A stretch of 64,000 nucleotides of DNA, taken from contig VXIS01000260.1 of assembly GCA_008704415.1 (NCBI GenBank), forward strand, positions 1-64,000, in the 5' to 3' direction. A program made the translations under genes and the position numbers. How positions within the stretch are numbered: the first letter of the stretch is position 1; each line of letters begins with the position of its first letter. Of the stretch, positions 10,491 through 21,830 are shown one piece after another. The notes under the pieces were generated by a model. That model saw only the letters and a program-made list of their open reading frames with translations. It was not told the DNA's origin and did no database searches. This DNA is from Sphaerosporella brunnea. Lineage: Eukaryota; Ascomycota; Pezizomycetes; Pezizales; Pyronemataceae.

Positions 10491-12045
10491 TTACCAGGTA
10501 GCGCCGTTACCAACAATGGTCTCGACCTCTCCGGGGGTGAAAGAAGTCGCCTTGTTTTCCTTCTTCTGGGGAGTAATGCTAGGGGAGCGGTTCTTCTGCT
10601 TCATGAACTGTAATAAGGAGATTAGCTCATCAACTCTTCCATGGCTCCACGCCTGGTTGACCTACCTTGATGAATGCCATCTGATGCTCGTGAGCAGATC
10701 TAATGCTGCAAAACAATGAGTAACTTTTCAAATGAAAGTGTCGGAAATTGGTGCTGAACATACCCCAACATGGGAGGCGGAGCAACGACGAGCTCCTCAT
10801 CAGTAGCAATACGAGACTCCTCGCCAGTAGCAACAAGAGTCTCCTTGGCCTTTCCCTTGCCGCTAGCCAAGCCATCGTTGGAAACCTCTGCCTTTCCAGC
10901 AGCAGCCTGTAAGTTGAAGCTGTTTCCTGGGGACTTCACCTGTGCCTTGATGTCGGCCGTCTCGGGAAAGGTGAAAACCCACTTCGAGGCGTCAAAGGGC
11001 TCCTGATCCTTCTCCACAACGGGGCTCACAGCAGTGATAGGAACGGATTTGAGTGTTCCCCCAGGAACAAAGCCTTGAACAGTTCCCTTGACGCAGCCAG
11101 CAGCTCCTAGAGTAACCGCGGGATAACCACCATAAAGATCCTTCGGACTAGGAATCGGCGACTTGTTCATAGGAACGGAAACCCGCACAGGCTGGGCAGG
11201 CTTCTCCTCCATATCACGACCTCCAAGGATCATCGGGGAGATGAAGCCAGTAAATACCATGTTCTGGGCGACTGGGATGGTCACAGGAGCCCTCGCAGCG
11301 GCTTGAGGGTAGTATCGAAGCGCAGTGCGCATCATTCCCTGACGAAGAGTATCATTGACATCGCCAGACGCATACACAACACTAGCGATCCTGTCCAGCT
11401 CGATGCGGGGACGCATGGCCCCGCCGGGCTGAAAGCCGGTAGGAGGGGGCAACCGAGCCTGAGAAGCCTTCAAGACAGTGAGTATGTTAGTCAAGTTTCT
11501 AGAGATATCCTAGCGATATCCTAACCACCTTACGGGGGTTTTCTAACATGACGGTTCGTGTGGGTCTGCTGACCACCAAACTGAGTGTTTCCTCCACGAC
11601 GGTTCAAGTAGGGCTGTTGATCACTGAACTGAATGTTCACTTTGCCACGGTTCAGGTGGTTCTGCGGGCCACCGTTCTGAGGGTTGGGCATCTGGCGGTG
11701 AAGGCTGTTCTGCTGCTGTGGAGTCATTTGCAGCTGGCGTTGACGCTGTTGGCGGTTCGCCGAACGCACGTCGGCCTGATGATGTCGTCAGTACAATGAC
11801 ACAAAAACACAAACACAAACACGAATGCAAGCAATCGAACGAGTTGAAACAAACAATGAAGAACAAGGAGAAGTCCATACCTTGAGACCACTGGAATAAA
11901 CCCTGATGATGCCATACTGCCACGCATCCATGCTGAACTTGGGGATGGGGCAGACGAGGTGCTTCAAAGTCTTCCTCATCCAGAGAAGCTCATCAATGGA
12001 GTACTTGCGACGGACAAATGGAGTTGGCGGCGGGAAACGCGCCAT
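10491..12045 (-). CDS. Predicted eIF4E-binding protein (left copy)
   Basis: Minus-strand copy of the five-exon gene described at 31562-33116. It has the same start (MARFPPPTPFVRRKYSIDEL) and the same terminal GNGATW. I found no frameshift between the copies in the exons read. Confidence 0.7.
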
Positions 12046-13205
12046 AGCTGAACGTTAGGTAGGAAATTTGCAGGAAGAAATGAGAGAAAGACTGCTGCGA
12101 TAAAGATTTGGTGACGGAGGGGGGGTGTGATGGAGTGGTAACGAGCGGGAGAGATGGTGGTAGTTCGGCTCAAAGTGGGTTGGACCGCCAAACAGGAAGA
12201 GAAAGAAAACAAAAGAAGTCGAGCATGCCGAGGGAAAAGGAGTCACATGTACTACTGCAACTCTGATACAAGCAAAGGTGATGCTCTGTGATGCATTGTT
12301 TATGGGTAGGGCAATATCAGGAGCAATCAATGATTGTCGACGTCGGCTTTACCCCGAGTCGTATCATGTACCGTCACTCGCCGATTGCATCACTCGGATC
12401 TTTTGCTGCAATAACACGCTTTGGAGACATGTGTCTCCAGCGAATATCTTGTTGAAATAGGGAGGCGTCGGTTGTAAAGTTCTCCGCTCTGTAGGTCACC
12501 TCGATCCCTAGGTCCACAGCATTTGGATTTGTGATCCATCGCCGCTGCTCAGACTCATGGGTGTGTGATGCTTTTTAAAGCCCAGGACGAAAAAGCGCAT
12601 AACTACATGTATGAGAGAGTTATGTAACCATGAGGATATAGATCGTCCTCGTGCACACCGTGAGCTTGTTGTTGGGGCCTGATTCGCACGTGTGCGATCA
12701 TGCGACAGTCTTAACAAAGGGGTTTGAATGCGTTTTTGTTGAAAAACGCGTGAATATTTTAGCGGCATGGACGGGGACTCGAAAACAGAGATGCCGGCAG
12801 TGGTCGCAGAAGCTGCCGAATCTTTTCAGATTGGGAGTGAGAAAGTATAGCAGCGGTAGCAATGGGCGGAGGCCAGAAGAGGATCTCGCTGTGCAGGACT
12901 CTCTTAATAATGTCCGGGAAGTATAATATCGAGTGATGGATGGTCAATAATGGGCCAACACCCAACCATTGAAGAACATGGTTCTTCGAGTGATATGGAA
13001 TGACAGTGGAATACCCATCTAGTTGGAACAGCCCTCGAAGACTACCACCACTCCGACAATGCCAAAAAAACTCCCTGTAAAAATGCATAGGCGCTGCCGG
13101 CCTTTAACCGCGAAAAGCATATCTACACTCCATTCCCAAGGCATTAAGTATAAACATTAACTTCAATCTTCCACCATTTTGGTTTATTGGGCGATATGTC
13201 TCCAG
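12046..13205. other. Intergenic, no supported gene (left arm)
   Basis: Starts with the promoter of the minus-strand eIF4E-binding gene. It holds a near-palindrome (ggagacatgtgtctcc, about 12423-12438) and short overlapping ORFs without recognisable motifs. It ends at the 3' side of the transmembrane Cys-rich gene. Confidence 0.55.
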
Positions 13206-14367
13206 TCACCCATGGTTTGTGTTCTCCAAAGACATCACTGGGCTTCGCACATGAACCAGAGGACTACCCTCCAGCTCCCCAGACCTGGCACCAGCGTCAA
13301 GCTCATAAGGTCGACCCTTACTATGGAGCTCATGTATGGGAGTCTCAAGGCCATCCGCCTCTACACAGACATAAACCGACCCCTGCGACCCTGGCGTCAA
13401 TTTACTTGCACTGGCGTTTCTCTCGATATCGAGTTTTTGCCGTCTCCTCCGCAGCAACAGAAAAACTCCGGCGACGATGGCCAAAAAAGCTAACACGCCG
13501 CCGATTCCGATACCAGCTGCTGCACCGGCACTGATTCCGACGCCTCCGCTATCGCTTGTTTTCGGTATTTTGGTCTCGGAGGGAACGGTTGATGTGATGG
13601 ATAAGCGGGTCGAGGCTGCTTCGACAGATGTAGGTAGGGTTGTGGTCGAGGCAACGGTGGTACCGAAGAGCTCGGGCGCAGCACTAACTTCGATAGTGCG
13701 CGTATAGGTTGTACCACTCGTATTCGGAGGTAATGATGCCGGGGCAGTTCTCATCGGGTTTCTAAACAGGTCTGTTTTAGAAGGCAAAGATTGATTTTCC
13801 CTTGATCGAACTGGGAGAAGTTTTAGTGACCGTATCGAAGGGTGGGAGCCAAGGTCTTCATACTTCGCAGTCTTCGTAGACTTCATGGCAGCACCAAGCT
13901 GGGAACTGTTAGTACATGGACTTATCGTGCTGGGCTGCGCTGGAACGCACTGGTTGCTCCGCTCCGACACGTCTTTCTCCCCGGCTGGCAAGTGCCCTTC
14001 CATCTCCAGCACGCCTGATCTGTGTGCCCATCAGCAGGCAGCCTTTCTCACGAGTAAAAGGCGACAAACCCCCTGGTGGGCAACACCACATAATTCCATT
14101 TTCAGTCCCTGCAGCGTTCAAGGTCCATGCGCAGCCGCCATACTTATCGCCAGGGCCACCTATCTGATGATCAGCACGGCTGCAAAAGTAGGCGAAAAGA
14201 GGGAACTAACAATCGATGGACAGATCTGTTCCATCAGAGTATGACACCTCACACTGATAGTTCCCTGACTGTGGCCTGAAGTAGTAGTTGATGTTCTGCT
14301 TCTCGGCCAGCGTCGGGATCGCCAGCAGCAGTGCAGCGAGTGTCGATAACTCAAAGTAGGCGGGCAT
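13206..14367 (-). CDS. Secreted Cys-rich membrane protein (left copy, frameshifted)
   Basis: Left copy of the five-exon gene at 29239-30400. One A is missing in the sequence encoding LCLLKTD (left tctaaaacagac, right tctaaaaacagac), so the left frame breaks between the Cys-rich ectodomain and the Ser/Thr-rich stalk. The transmembrane and tail part is intact here (KIPKTSDSGGVGISAGAAAG, then GGVLAFLAIVAGVFLLLRRR), whereas the right copy is broken there. The paralogue at 15240-16205 supports the five-A version. The intact protein is 318 residues. Confidence 0.75.
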
Positions 14368-15239
14368 CGAAAAGAGCGGTCGGTAGCAAAACCTCGGGAT
14401 GGTGATTTCCAGTCGTGGGCAGTGATTTATAACGCAAAAACTGTGCAAGGATGCACCAGCCGCCTTTTTTGGGATGTCTGACGATGGCAACTTCCTTGGA
14501 TGGTTGTAGGAATTGCTTGCATGCATGCACGCGGAGCTGAAACCTGCAGTGCTTACTGGGTCTGAAGAGCTGACCACTGTGGGACGGTCTCATTTCTTGG
14601 ACCGCTGACAAAAGCATAATCAAGCCGCCCAGTAGTTGTTAGTACGTTTAAGTAGCCGCGATGACTGCATATTCCACTTTCGTGCAGTTGGACTGGATGA
14701 AATCTGGGTTTATACTCTTGGCTGTCGAATTCGCTTGTCAGCCCTCTCGCTGATATCGCCAAGTTTGGAATTGCTGGGGGTTATTCCCGCGCCCAGAGAA
14801 GAAGGTAAACCGTATAATACACAATAGATGGGTCAAAGGCGGCCATAGCGCGGTCAAGACATTTTAGCTGCGAAAGGGGATGCCGAGAAGAACAGGATCA
14901 AGCCGAAGCGGTCGCGAATCTCAAAGTCTTGTTCAGTCTTTTAGCGCTGGCAAGCAAGCACCATACATAGCCCCTTTGTTCTACATGCCGACGTTGAACA
15001 CAAGCGCCGTGAGCGGAAAATAGAAGTCCGCCTGTAGAGGCCAAAGAAGGTTCGACGCTGGATCAAGGCCTCCCATGTTACACCGCATTTCAGGGTGATC
15101 TCCAAGCCTTGCGCTGTCGGCCTGAATGTTTAACCAGTTAGTACCTGCATTGCCGAAATTTCTGTGGGTTGCCCAGGATACATAAGATCTCGGGTCCCCA
15201 TTGTCCACAATGGCGAATCTCCCCCCTCAACCCAGCAAA
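14368..15239. promoter_or_regulatory. Shared divergent promoter of the Cys-rich pair (left copy)
   Basis: An 872-bp gap between the starts of two paralogous genes transcribed away from each other. No further gene is supported. A shared regulatory region is an inference from the head-to-head layout. Right copy at 28367-29238. Confidence 0.4.
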
Positions 15240-16205
15240 ATGCATATCTATTCTCTCTGGACGGCGGTGTCGGTGCTCGTCGCCCTCCCTTGGGCCGTTC
15301 TTGCGAAAGAATACACGGTCGAGTACTTCTTCCGCCCCGAGAAGAAGTTTACGTGCGCGAAGGGCTCCTTAGAAAGAACTGATTGTTGGTGGCTGCGCTT
15401 TTCGACTTGGCCATGGAGTTGCTAACGAAATTGCAGGCGCTGGAGACCCGTATGGTGGCTGTGCATATGCCCCTCGGGCTAATGACCCGCTGCTATGGTG
15501 CTGTCCTGCTGGAGGTATACATGCCCATCTATCTCGGGTACGCTTGGTACTGATAGAGCGGCTATTTTGTAGATGCGGCTTGCTGGGGCTGGGAGCAACA
15601 GTGTGGTCCGGGCAAACGCCACTGCCAGAATGGCAGCGCGGGTATGTCCGCCCGTCTACTTTGTGCCATAGGATGCTAACAGTCACAGACTGGTGCTGCG
15701 ACGAAGTATATGAAGACTGCGAGGTAGATATCCTCCTCGAAACCTGTCGCCGAAGCAAGCGTAGCTGACAGCGAACCAACAGTATTCCGAGGGGAAAATA
15801 AACCTCTGCCTACTCAAGACGGATGTTTTTCCAAATCCTCAAGGTGCGCTGCCGACGGACGCCAAGTATGGAGCGAAGCTCGACGCCGTTGCAACTACCG
15901 TTACTTTTGATGCGACCCCGGCGTCAAGCACGATCGCGAAGACAAAGTCAAAGCCAGACACCGCAAAGACTCAATCTGCTTCTGTAGCGGCTTCCACGGT
16001 CACCGAGAAGCCAACTTCCACCAAACGAAGCTCGAATTCTGCTTCCGCATCGGCTGGGCCAACTGCCCAAACGCCGGCGCCATCGACATCTGCTGAGGCC
16101 TCATCCGTACCCTCTAGTACTGGCGGCGCTGGCAACAATCGCCCCGGGACGGCCGCAGCTGTTGTAATCGGTAGTTTTGTGGCGGGACTCATGTTACTGG
16201 CTTAA
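15240..16205 (+). CDS. Secreted Cys-rich protein, predicted GPI-anchored (left copy)
   Basis: Exons 15240-15384, 15437-15514, 15573-15641, 15689-15723 and 15783-16205 give 249 residues. The ATG at 15240 is preferred over 15201 because it starts a classic signal peptide (MHIYSLWTAVSVLVALPWAVLA). The ectodomain follows the framework YFFRP, TDC, YGGCAY, WCCPAG, ACWGWEQQC, GPGKRHC, WCCDEVYEDCE and GKINLCLLKTD. A Thr/Ser/Ala-rich stalk leads to GGAGNN and a C-terminal hydrophobic stretch (VVIGSFVAGLMLLA) with no charged tail, as in GPI signals. Intron positions and phases match the neighbouring gene at 13206-14367, so the two arose by duplication. The family is not one I recognise. A cell-wall or secreted effector-like role is possible. 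Confidence 0.8.
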
Positions 16206-19200
16206 TCCTCTTCTTTACCGCTGTCTGTAGATTTCTGTGTACTAGTGCGACCAAGCACCGGCAGGTGGGACCTTTCGAAGCCTCATTCATGCCAACCTCG
16301 AAACCCAAAGCGTCCACATGCAAAAAGAAGTCAAGCGAGTGGTGTGTCAGTGAAATGTCTCTATCCTACATGAACCACGGTGAAAGCCCCAAGACCTGTC
16401 AGGAATATAAAACACACAACTGCGATTCCGATTCAATCACCCGTGCAATTCCCCAAATTCTTTGCACAGTTCAGGGAACTATCTCCTCATAGCCTTTTCT
16501 CGAAGAGTTCGAATGAGAGAGGCCGAAATGCCTTAGTTTTGGCTGACGAATTGTTCGGGCGACAGAACGCCCAGAAACTTGTAGCCTCTACGAGCACAGC
16601 TGGGCCAGAAAAAACGCTGTTTGAAAAAAGCCCCCCCACATACAGCTCGAGTGACAGACCGTGAGTACCCACGAAAAGCTGAAATAGAACCTTTGAGACC
16701 AAAAATTCAGAAAACCTTGAGACCGTATGTACAATCTCCCAACCTCAGACCCAGGTGTGGGCCCAGGAGCCTCAAGTCTGCCACGACAAGCTATATTCTA
16801 GGCGTGATCTTCTGAGCAGAACGCTCGATGGCCCTTCAGCCGAAGGACCTAAAACCGGATTCTAGCAATCACCTCGAAGCTGCCATATGCATTACAAAAA
16901 AAAGACTCCATGTATGTACACACCAGGGCTCTTTGCAGCTCCTCACTTTTTCTGTGTAGACCGTATACAGTGGAGACCTAGGCATGTCGCTGTCTCCTCC
17001 TATTCCACCGATACGCGCGAGAGAGAACACTGGCGACAATTTAGAGGATCGATCGCACCTGGATTGCTTTTGTCCACAGCAACCTTTCCCCTTTTTTAAA
17101 AGAAAAAAAAAAAAAAAAAAAAAAACTCGGAAATCGACAGAAGCCACCACACACTCTCAGAGTTATATACCTTCTTTGTACGGTTGATGATGATGAACAT
17201 GCCACCCATGTCGGCTCATGATTTCCCTATCTCCAAGATGCCCCCCCCCCCCGGCCCAACAACACGATCAACGTTTACTTAGACTCAATAGATATAGCAA
17301 AGCAGGCTTTCTACAAGTGCGACGTTTGTGATCCCCGCATCTGGCCACAAATTGGCCACCTGCAGGATGTGCGGTGTGGGTCTCCGAACACTCCGGTGCG
17401 TGGTAGCCCCCGGTTCCGGAAAGCCTTTGGTTTGAGGAGGCTCGCAAGTGCAACTGTCACATCTGCCAGCAGTGAGAGAGAGAGGTCTAAGCCTCTCTAC
17501 CGAACTATGCATATATATCTTTGGCCTTGAGATTACTTCAGCAAGGCGTTATGGGCGGATCAGACGATAAACTTGCGTGTACACACACACTCCCCCCCCC
17601 AACGAGTGACCCACAATGATTCACTCCTTCAGAGAACCAAGACAGTTTCGACAAAAAAAAAAAAACTCATGGGAATAATCGATCCCGTGAGGAAAGCCCC
17701 GGAGAATCGAACCAGCCGCCACACCCCAAGAGGTTCCAAATTCTTTTTGTACCGCTGCACCACCGAGTATTTTTTTTTTTACAGCTGCTTGAAATCAACA
17801 CGGAACCATGGACCTCTACCAAAATACTCTCAACGAGTTATCCCGCGCCAGCGCCAGGCGAATCCAAAATCCAAAAAGGACCAAAAAGTGACGATGCGTG
17901 CTGTATCGACTTCTTTCCATGTACGTACAGGGGGAGGGGGGGGCATCTCACTCAAACATCCGGGGGACGGGAGTCATTTCGCACGAAAGCAGTGCGTTGC
18001 ATTTCCACCGCCGAGTGCTACGCGTGAAGACATAAATCTGTGCCATACATCAGCGCAAGCTGACACTCTCCAGCTTGAATGGAAAGCCTCTTATTATAGC
18101 CACAGGTACTTTCAGCAGCGGGACCGCGTCTTCAGACAGCAGCAGTTCACAGCCTCTCACTCGCAGAATAAACATGACCCGCCTTCTAGTATCGTCACAC
18201 GTCTTCCCATACGATTTGTTGCGGAAGCCCCACCCCCCCTCCCCCTTCCTCCTCCTCTGGCGGCGACAGACAGATGTCTGCGCGTGGCCACCCGCAAGGG
18301 CGGCATCAACACGTCTACGGGGACATTTAGGCTCGCCGGTGTGTTGAAGCCGTCGAGCTCATCGAGCAGTTCATTGTTGCTGGAGCGATTGTTGCTCTAT
18401 AGTCTACTGAGAGAGAATCATATCATATCATAGAGGTCCACCGGTCTGCTGGCTATGGAGGCGGGGGTTTGCTTCCACTAAACGAAGCTTGGGTAAGTTG
18501 TATTTTTCGGGGAATGCTTTTCTAGGACTTTGTCGCTCAGTTGTTTCATGGCATGGTGGATCTAGAGTATACTTCTGAAGTTCTTCAAGAGGCTTTTCTG
18601 GGCGAAATATGTTTTTTGGGGGGGAGGGGGCTAAGGAAAGCATTGGATGAATACCTATACTCTGCAAGGCCGACGGTTATGTTTCCCCGTGAAAACCTTT
18701 CCTCGAAACATCCTCTGGTTCAAACCTCTCCGGCCATCAGAGTTTGCAGCTCACTATAGCTTGCAAGAAGTAGCTTGTTTACCAGAGGGAGAGTTGAGAC
18801 CGTTCCATCATGGAGTAGGTAATAAAGCCCGCCTCTCTTGCTGCTCTGCTCCAGGGCACCAACGTGATCCATGGATACAAGGCGAAGCGCACTGCCACAC
18901 CGAGTCACAGGCCTCGAGCGACGAGGCAAGGCACAGACCTCGAGCAGTCAGGCAAAGCAAGTCTGTTACTGTTACCTCTGAGTCCCGCTCACAGCAGCCC
19001 TCGAGTCGGCGGTCGACGGCGGCGGGTCACAGAAGTCTGACGTGATTCCTCTTACCCCCCCCCAAGAGATGCCCTCCACGTCCGCACGTCCAAGCTGCCT
19101 TCCTGGGCCCCCGGTGCTCGACAGCGAAAAAAAAAAAAAACCACGCACGTAATATAACTCGCGAGGTATCCAGTCTAGAGCCCCCCATGACATGCGCGCG

Positions 19201-21788
19201 ACGTCTCAGCTCTTCCGTGGCTCCCTCCATTCTCGGACACGACTGCATCTCACGGCGTCAGTGAAGGGGTGGCGGTGGGGAAAGACAAAGGGGGGGGGTT
19301 GGGGTGTATTCCACAACACGACGTCGACATCCTGCAACTCGCAAGCCAACGTCTGGGGAGGGAGTTCAGTTCGCAATTTTTTTTCCGACACGGCTATCCG
19401 TTTTCAGGCAAAGCAGGCAGGCAGGCAGGCAGGCAGGCAGGCCAACGGAGCGTTTTTTTTTTTATATACTTCCCGCCACAGGCGGACGCAGGGTAAGAGG
19501 CAAGTAGTTTTTGTGGGGTGCCTTAGTGGCAAAATTTTATCGTGAAAAACTAAGGGAATCAGCCAGGTGGCTGTATGTAATGTATGCACTAGCACCGCAT
19601 GGAGACGGTTAATCGCCGGGGGCGTCGTTCGACGGCTTGCAGGGAGCATAGCATGGAGGTATGTATGGGGTAAAAGCCCGCAGAACTGCTCGTTGCGGCA
19701 GCCACAGCACGGGGGCGGGCGTGGGGTAGAAGCTAGGAGTGCGCTTGGATCGTCTGGGGCTCGGGAAGCAGCAGGGCACGTCTTGCGTGTTCGTTTTTGG
19801 TGGTGGCGGCAGGCAGAAGACGGCGGCGATCGACTTTTCCGTGGACGTGCTGCTGCGGCGGACGTGGAGAAGCACTCAAGTAAGAATAATCCACGCCGGA
19901 CCTGTGACCCGGGGGTGGTTACATAGATTAAGGTACGATCTGCAGGCAATTTGCCGATCGGCATCCATCTTTCCAGGGACGCAAAATAAACTTTCTGGTG
20001 ACCGTGGGGGAGTGGAGGAGACTCTGGGGAAGGGCAGCAGCAGCAGCAGCAGTTGCTAGCTTTAACGTGCGCTGGACTTGCTGTTAACGGTTTGTGCTAC
20101 CGGGCTTATTAAGCAGCCGCCAGCTAACTCCAGCCAGCAGCAGCAGCACGGTCACCATCACTGTCACCATCAGGCCGGCTGGCTGGCAGGCAGGCCAGGG
20201 CCAGGTGTGCTCTGCCCTACCTTGGCCATGGGCAGGCAGGCGAATGTGCCACCGCACCTGAGCATGACCGCACAAGGTACCTAGGAGATCCGTCGTGCAT
20301 CCGCCGCAAGCGAAGGTACCGAGCAATGTTTGATTCCGCGTAAACGCCAAACTGCTGGCGATCACCAGGTGTGTGTGAGCAGCTTCCGTGGGATGGATGA
20401 GGGTTGTGCCGCAGAAAAAAAAAGCTGCGCAGCTGTTCACCTGCGATCACTCGTTGCTGCAACCCCCCAGCAAATATAAAACAACCTTCGCTTCCCCCGA
20501 TCTCAGCTGAAATTTCTGATCTCTGCAACCCTCAACCGTGCCCACTGATCTGCTCTGCATCTCTAGCCAGCACCGGGGTCGAGAACCTCCGCAGACGCGT
20601 CGCACCCCCCGCACTGCTTTCCCCCACGCGCAGGAGCGCATGGAACATGGCCCGTGGGCGGTGCCAGCACTCCGACGTCGACGGGCGCCGGCTCACATCA
20701 CCGCGCACAGGCACAGGGAACCTGCCCCACCGAGACGCTTCCAAGACGTGCCGGCCAAACTCTAATTCTCGAAGGAGAATAGCCGGCGAGTGCGATTTTT
20801 TTTTCTCTTCAGGAATTTCGACCGGCAGGCAGCGTGCACGTGCACTCGATGGGGGCGGGGGAGGGAGGCACTTGCTGACGAGAATGGGGAACTGCGCCAG
20901 GAGGGTCTCTTCGTACATGGCCAGAGGTCATACGACTTGGCTTGCCTGTGCTCGCAGCCCCGAAGAGATTTCATTCGCTTGATCCCCTTGACGGCGAAGA
21001 CGTCTTGACGTGGGAAGGTATTACCCAACGCCTTCTTGACCGCAATTTCTCACGCTTTCAGCAGTTTCATTCGCCAACCGCGAGACGGCCGCGGGAGGTT
21101 CCCGCTGTTAGACAGTTCCAGAAAGCCATGCGAAACGACCTTCCCTGGACGTCCGAGTGGTCAGCAGCAGCAGCAGCCGCCGCCTTTCCTTTGCACTCGC
21201 GGATATCCGGATCTCGATATGTCCGCGAGGCTTCCCGCCGACACCCTCGCCGAGTAGGTGGGAATAAACAACACACCGCTTCCAAACATTCCAGCTACAC
21301 TGCAATTTCAATTTCGAATCTTCCTACCCAATTACTTCCAAAAGCGGCCGAGCAACCACCACGGCTTTCCAGCTCCGACTTCCATCTCGATCTAAGATCG
21401 AATCCCCCACGCATGGAGTCATTTCGACATCTCGAACTCAAACACCACCACCACCACCACAAACAATTCCCCCAACGATGGTGTCATGAACCGTCCGGTT
21501 GGCCGCATCCATCCCTCCCCGCATCATCGTCAAAATAAACACCGCCGTTTGCGTGTCTAGAATCCCAATGCTGCCGTCTCCGGATCGATGATCGCGGGGC
21601 AAAGAAGTTTCGACATATCTCCACAGTTCCCCGAAAACAATCCACGGCGGGAGGCCCTCCGAATCTGGTGCACCACGAGGGATTTTTGCTTTCTGGATGT
21701 TCGTCCAGCAGTGTACTAGAGTACATTCGGGGGACTGTAAAAGTTAATACTGCTTTGCGCAACGCCTGTCAGCCCGTGCCGAGCAGCA
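16206..21788. other. Centre-proximal region without supported gene (left arm)
   Basis: About 5.6 kb. Many ORFs exist on both strands, up to 286 codons (17573-18433), but they mirror each other, break at homopolymers in the other arm and show no domain. The region contains long A runs (17106-17124, 17655-17667, 19126-19139), a GGCA repeat (19409-19442), CAG/CTG-rich stretches (20036-20050, 20130-20145, 21164-21178) and a CAC repeat (21445-21460). Degenerate sequence or untranslated DNA is most likely. Confidence 0.5.
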
Positions 21789-21830
21789 AATCACATCATA
21801 CAATATCACGTGATATTGTATGATGTGATT
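21789..21830. other. Spacerless palindrome centre
   Basis: The centre of symmetry lies between 21809 and 21810 in the hexamer CACGTG. Pairing is perfect outwards for about 20 bases on each side. The first mismatch is one extra A in the left arm at 21788-21790. There is no loop or spacer. A zero-spacer centre is what a hairpin-end replication event gives, and equally what a long read that passes through both strands of one molecule gives. Confidence 0.9.

Larger units (their letters stand above)
1..21809. repeat. Left arm of giant palindrome
   Basis: This whole segment reads as the reverse complement of 21810-49041. Anchors checked by eye: base 1 pairs with 49041, the RPL26 start 8725 with 34903, the eIF4E-binding gene start 12045 with 31562, and the GPI-protein start 15240 with 28366. 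The arm lacks about 5.39 kb that the right arm has, at the junction 5283/5284. Differences from the other arm are mainly single-base homopolymer indels, loss or gain of long A/T runs, and noisy patches such as 5760-5890. It may be a true inverted duplication or a fold-back assembly artefact. Confidence 0.95.

Noticed and set aside
17573..18433. 286-codon ORF near the palindrome centre
   Set aside because: It starts in poly-C/poly-A sequence, has Ser and Pro runs, breaks in the mirror copy and shows no domain; chance ORF.
20036..20145. CAG-repeat tracts and HHHH-coding CAC repeats as a coding signal
   Set aside because: Repeats are short, lie in unsupported ORFs and differ between arms; treated as simple sequence.
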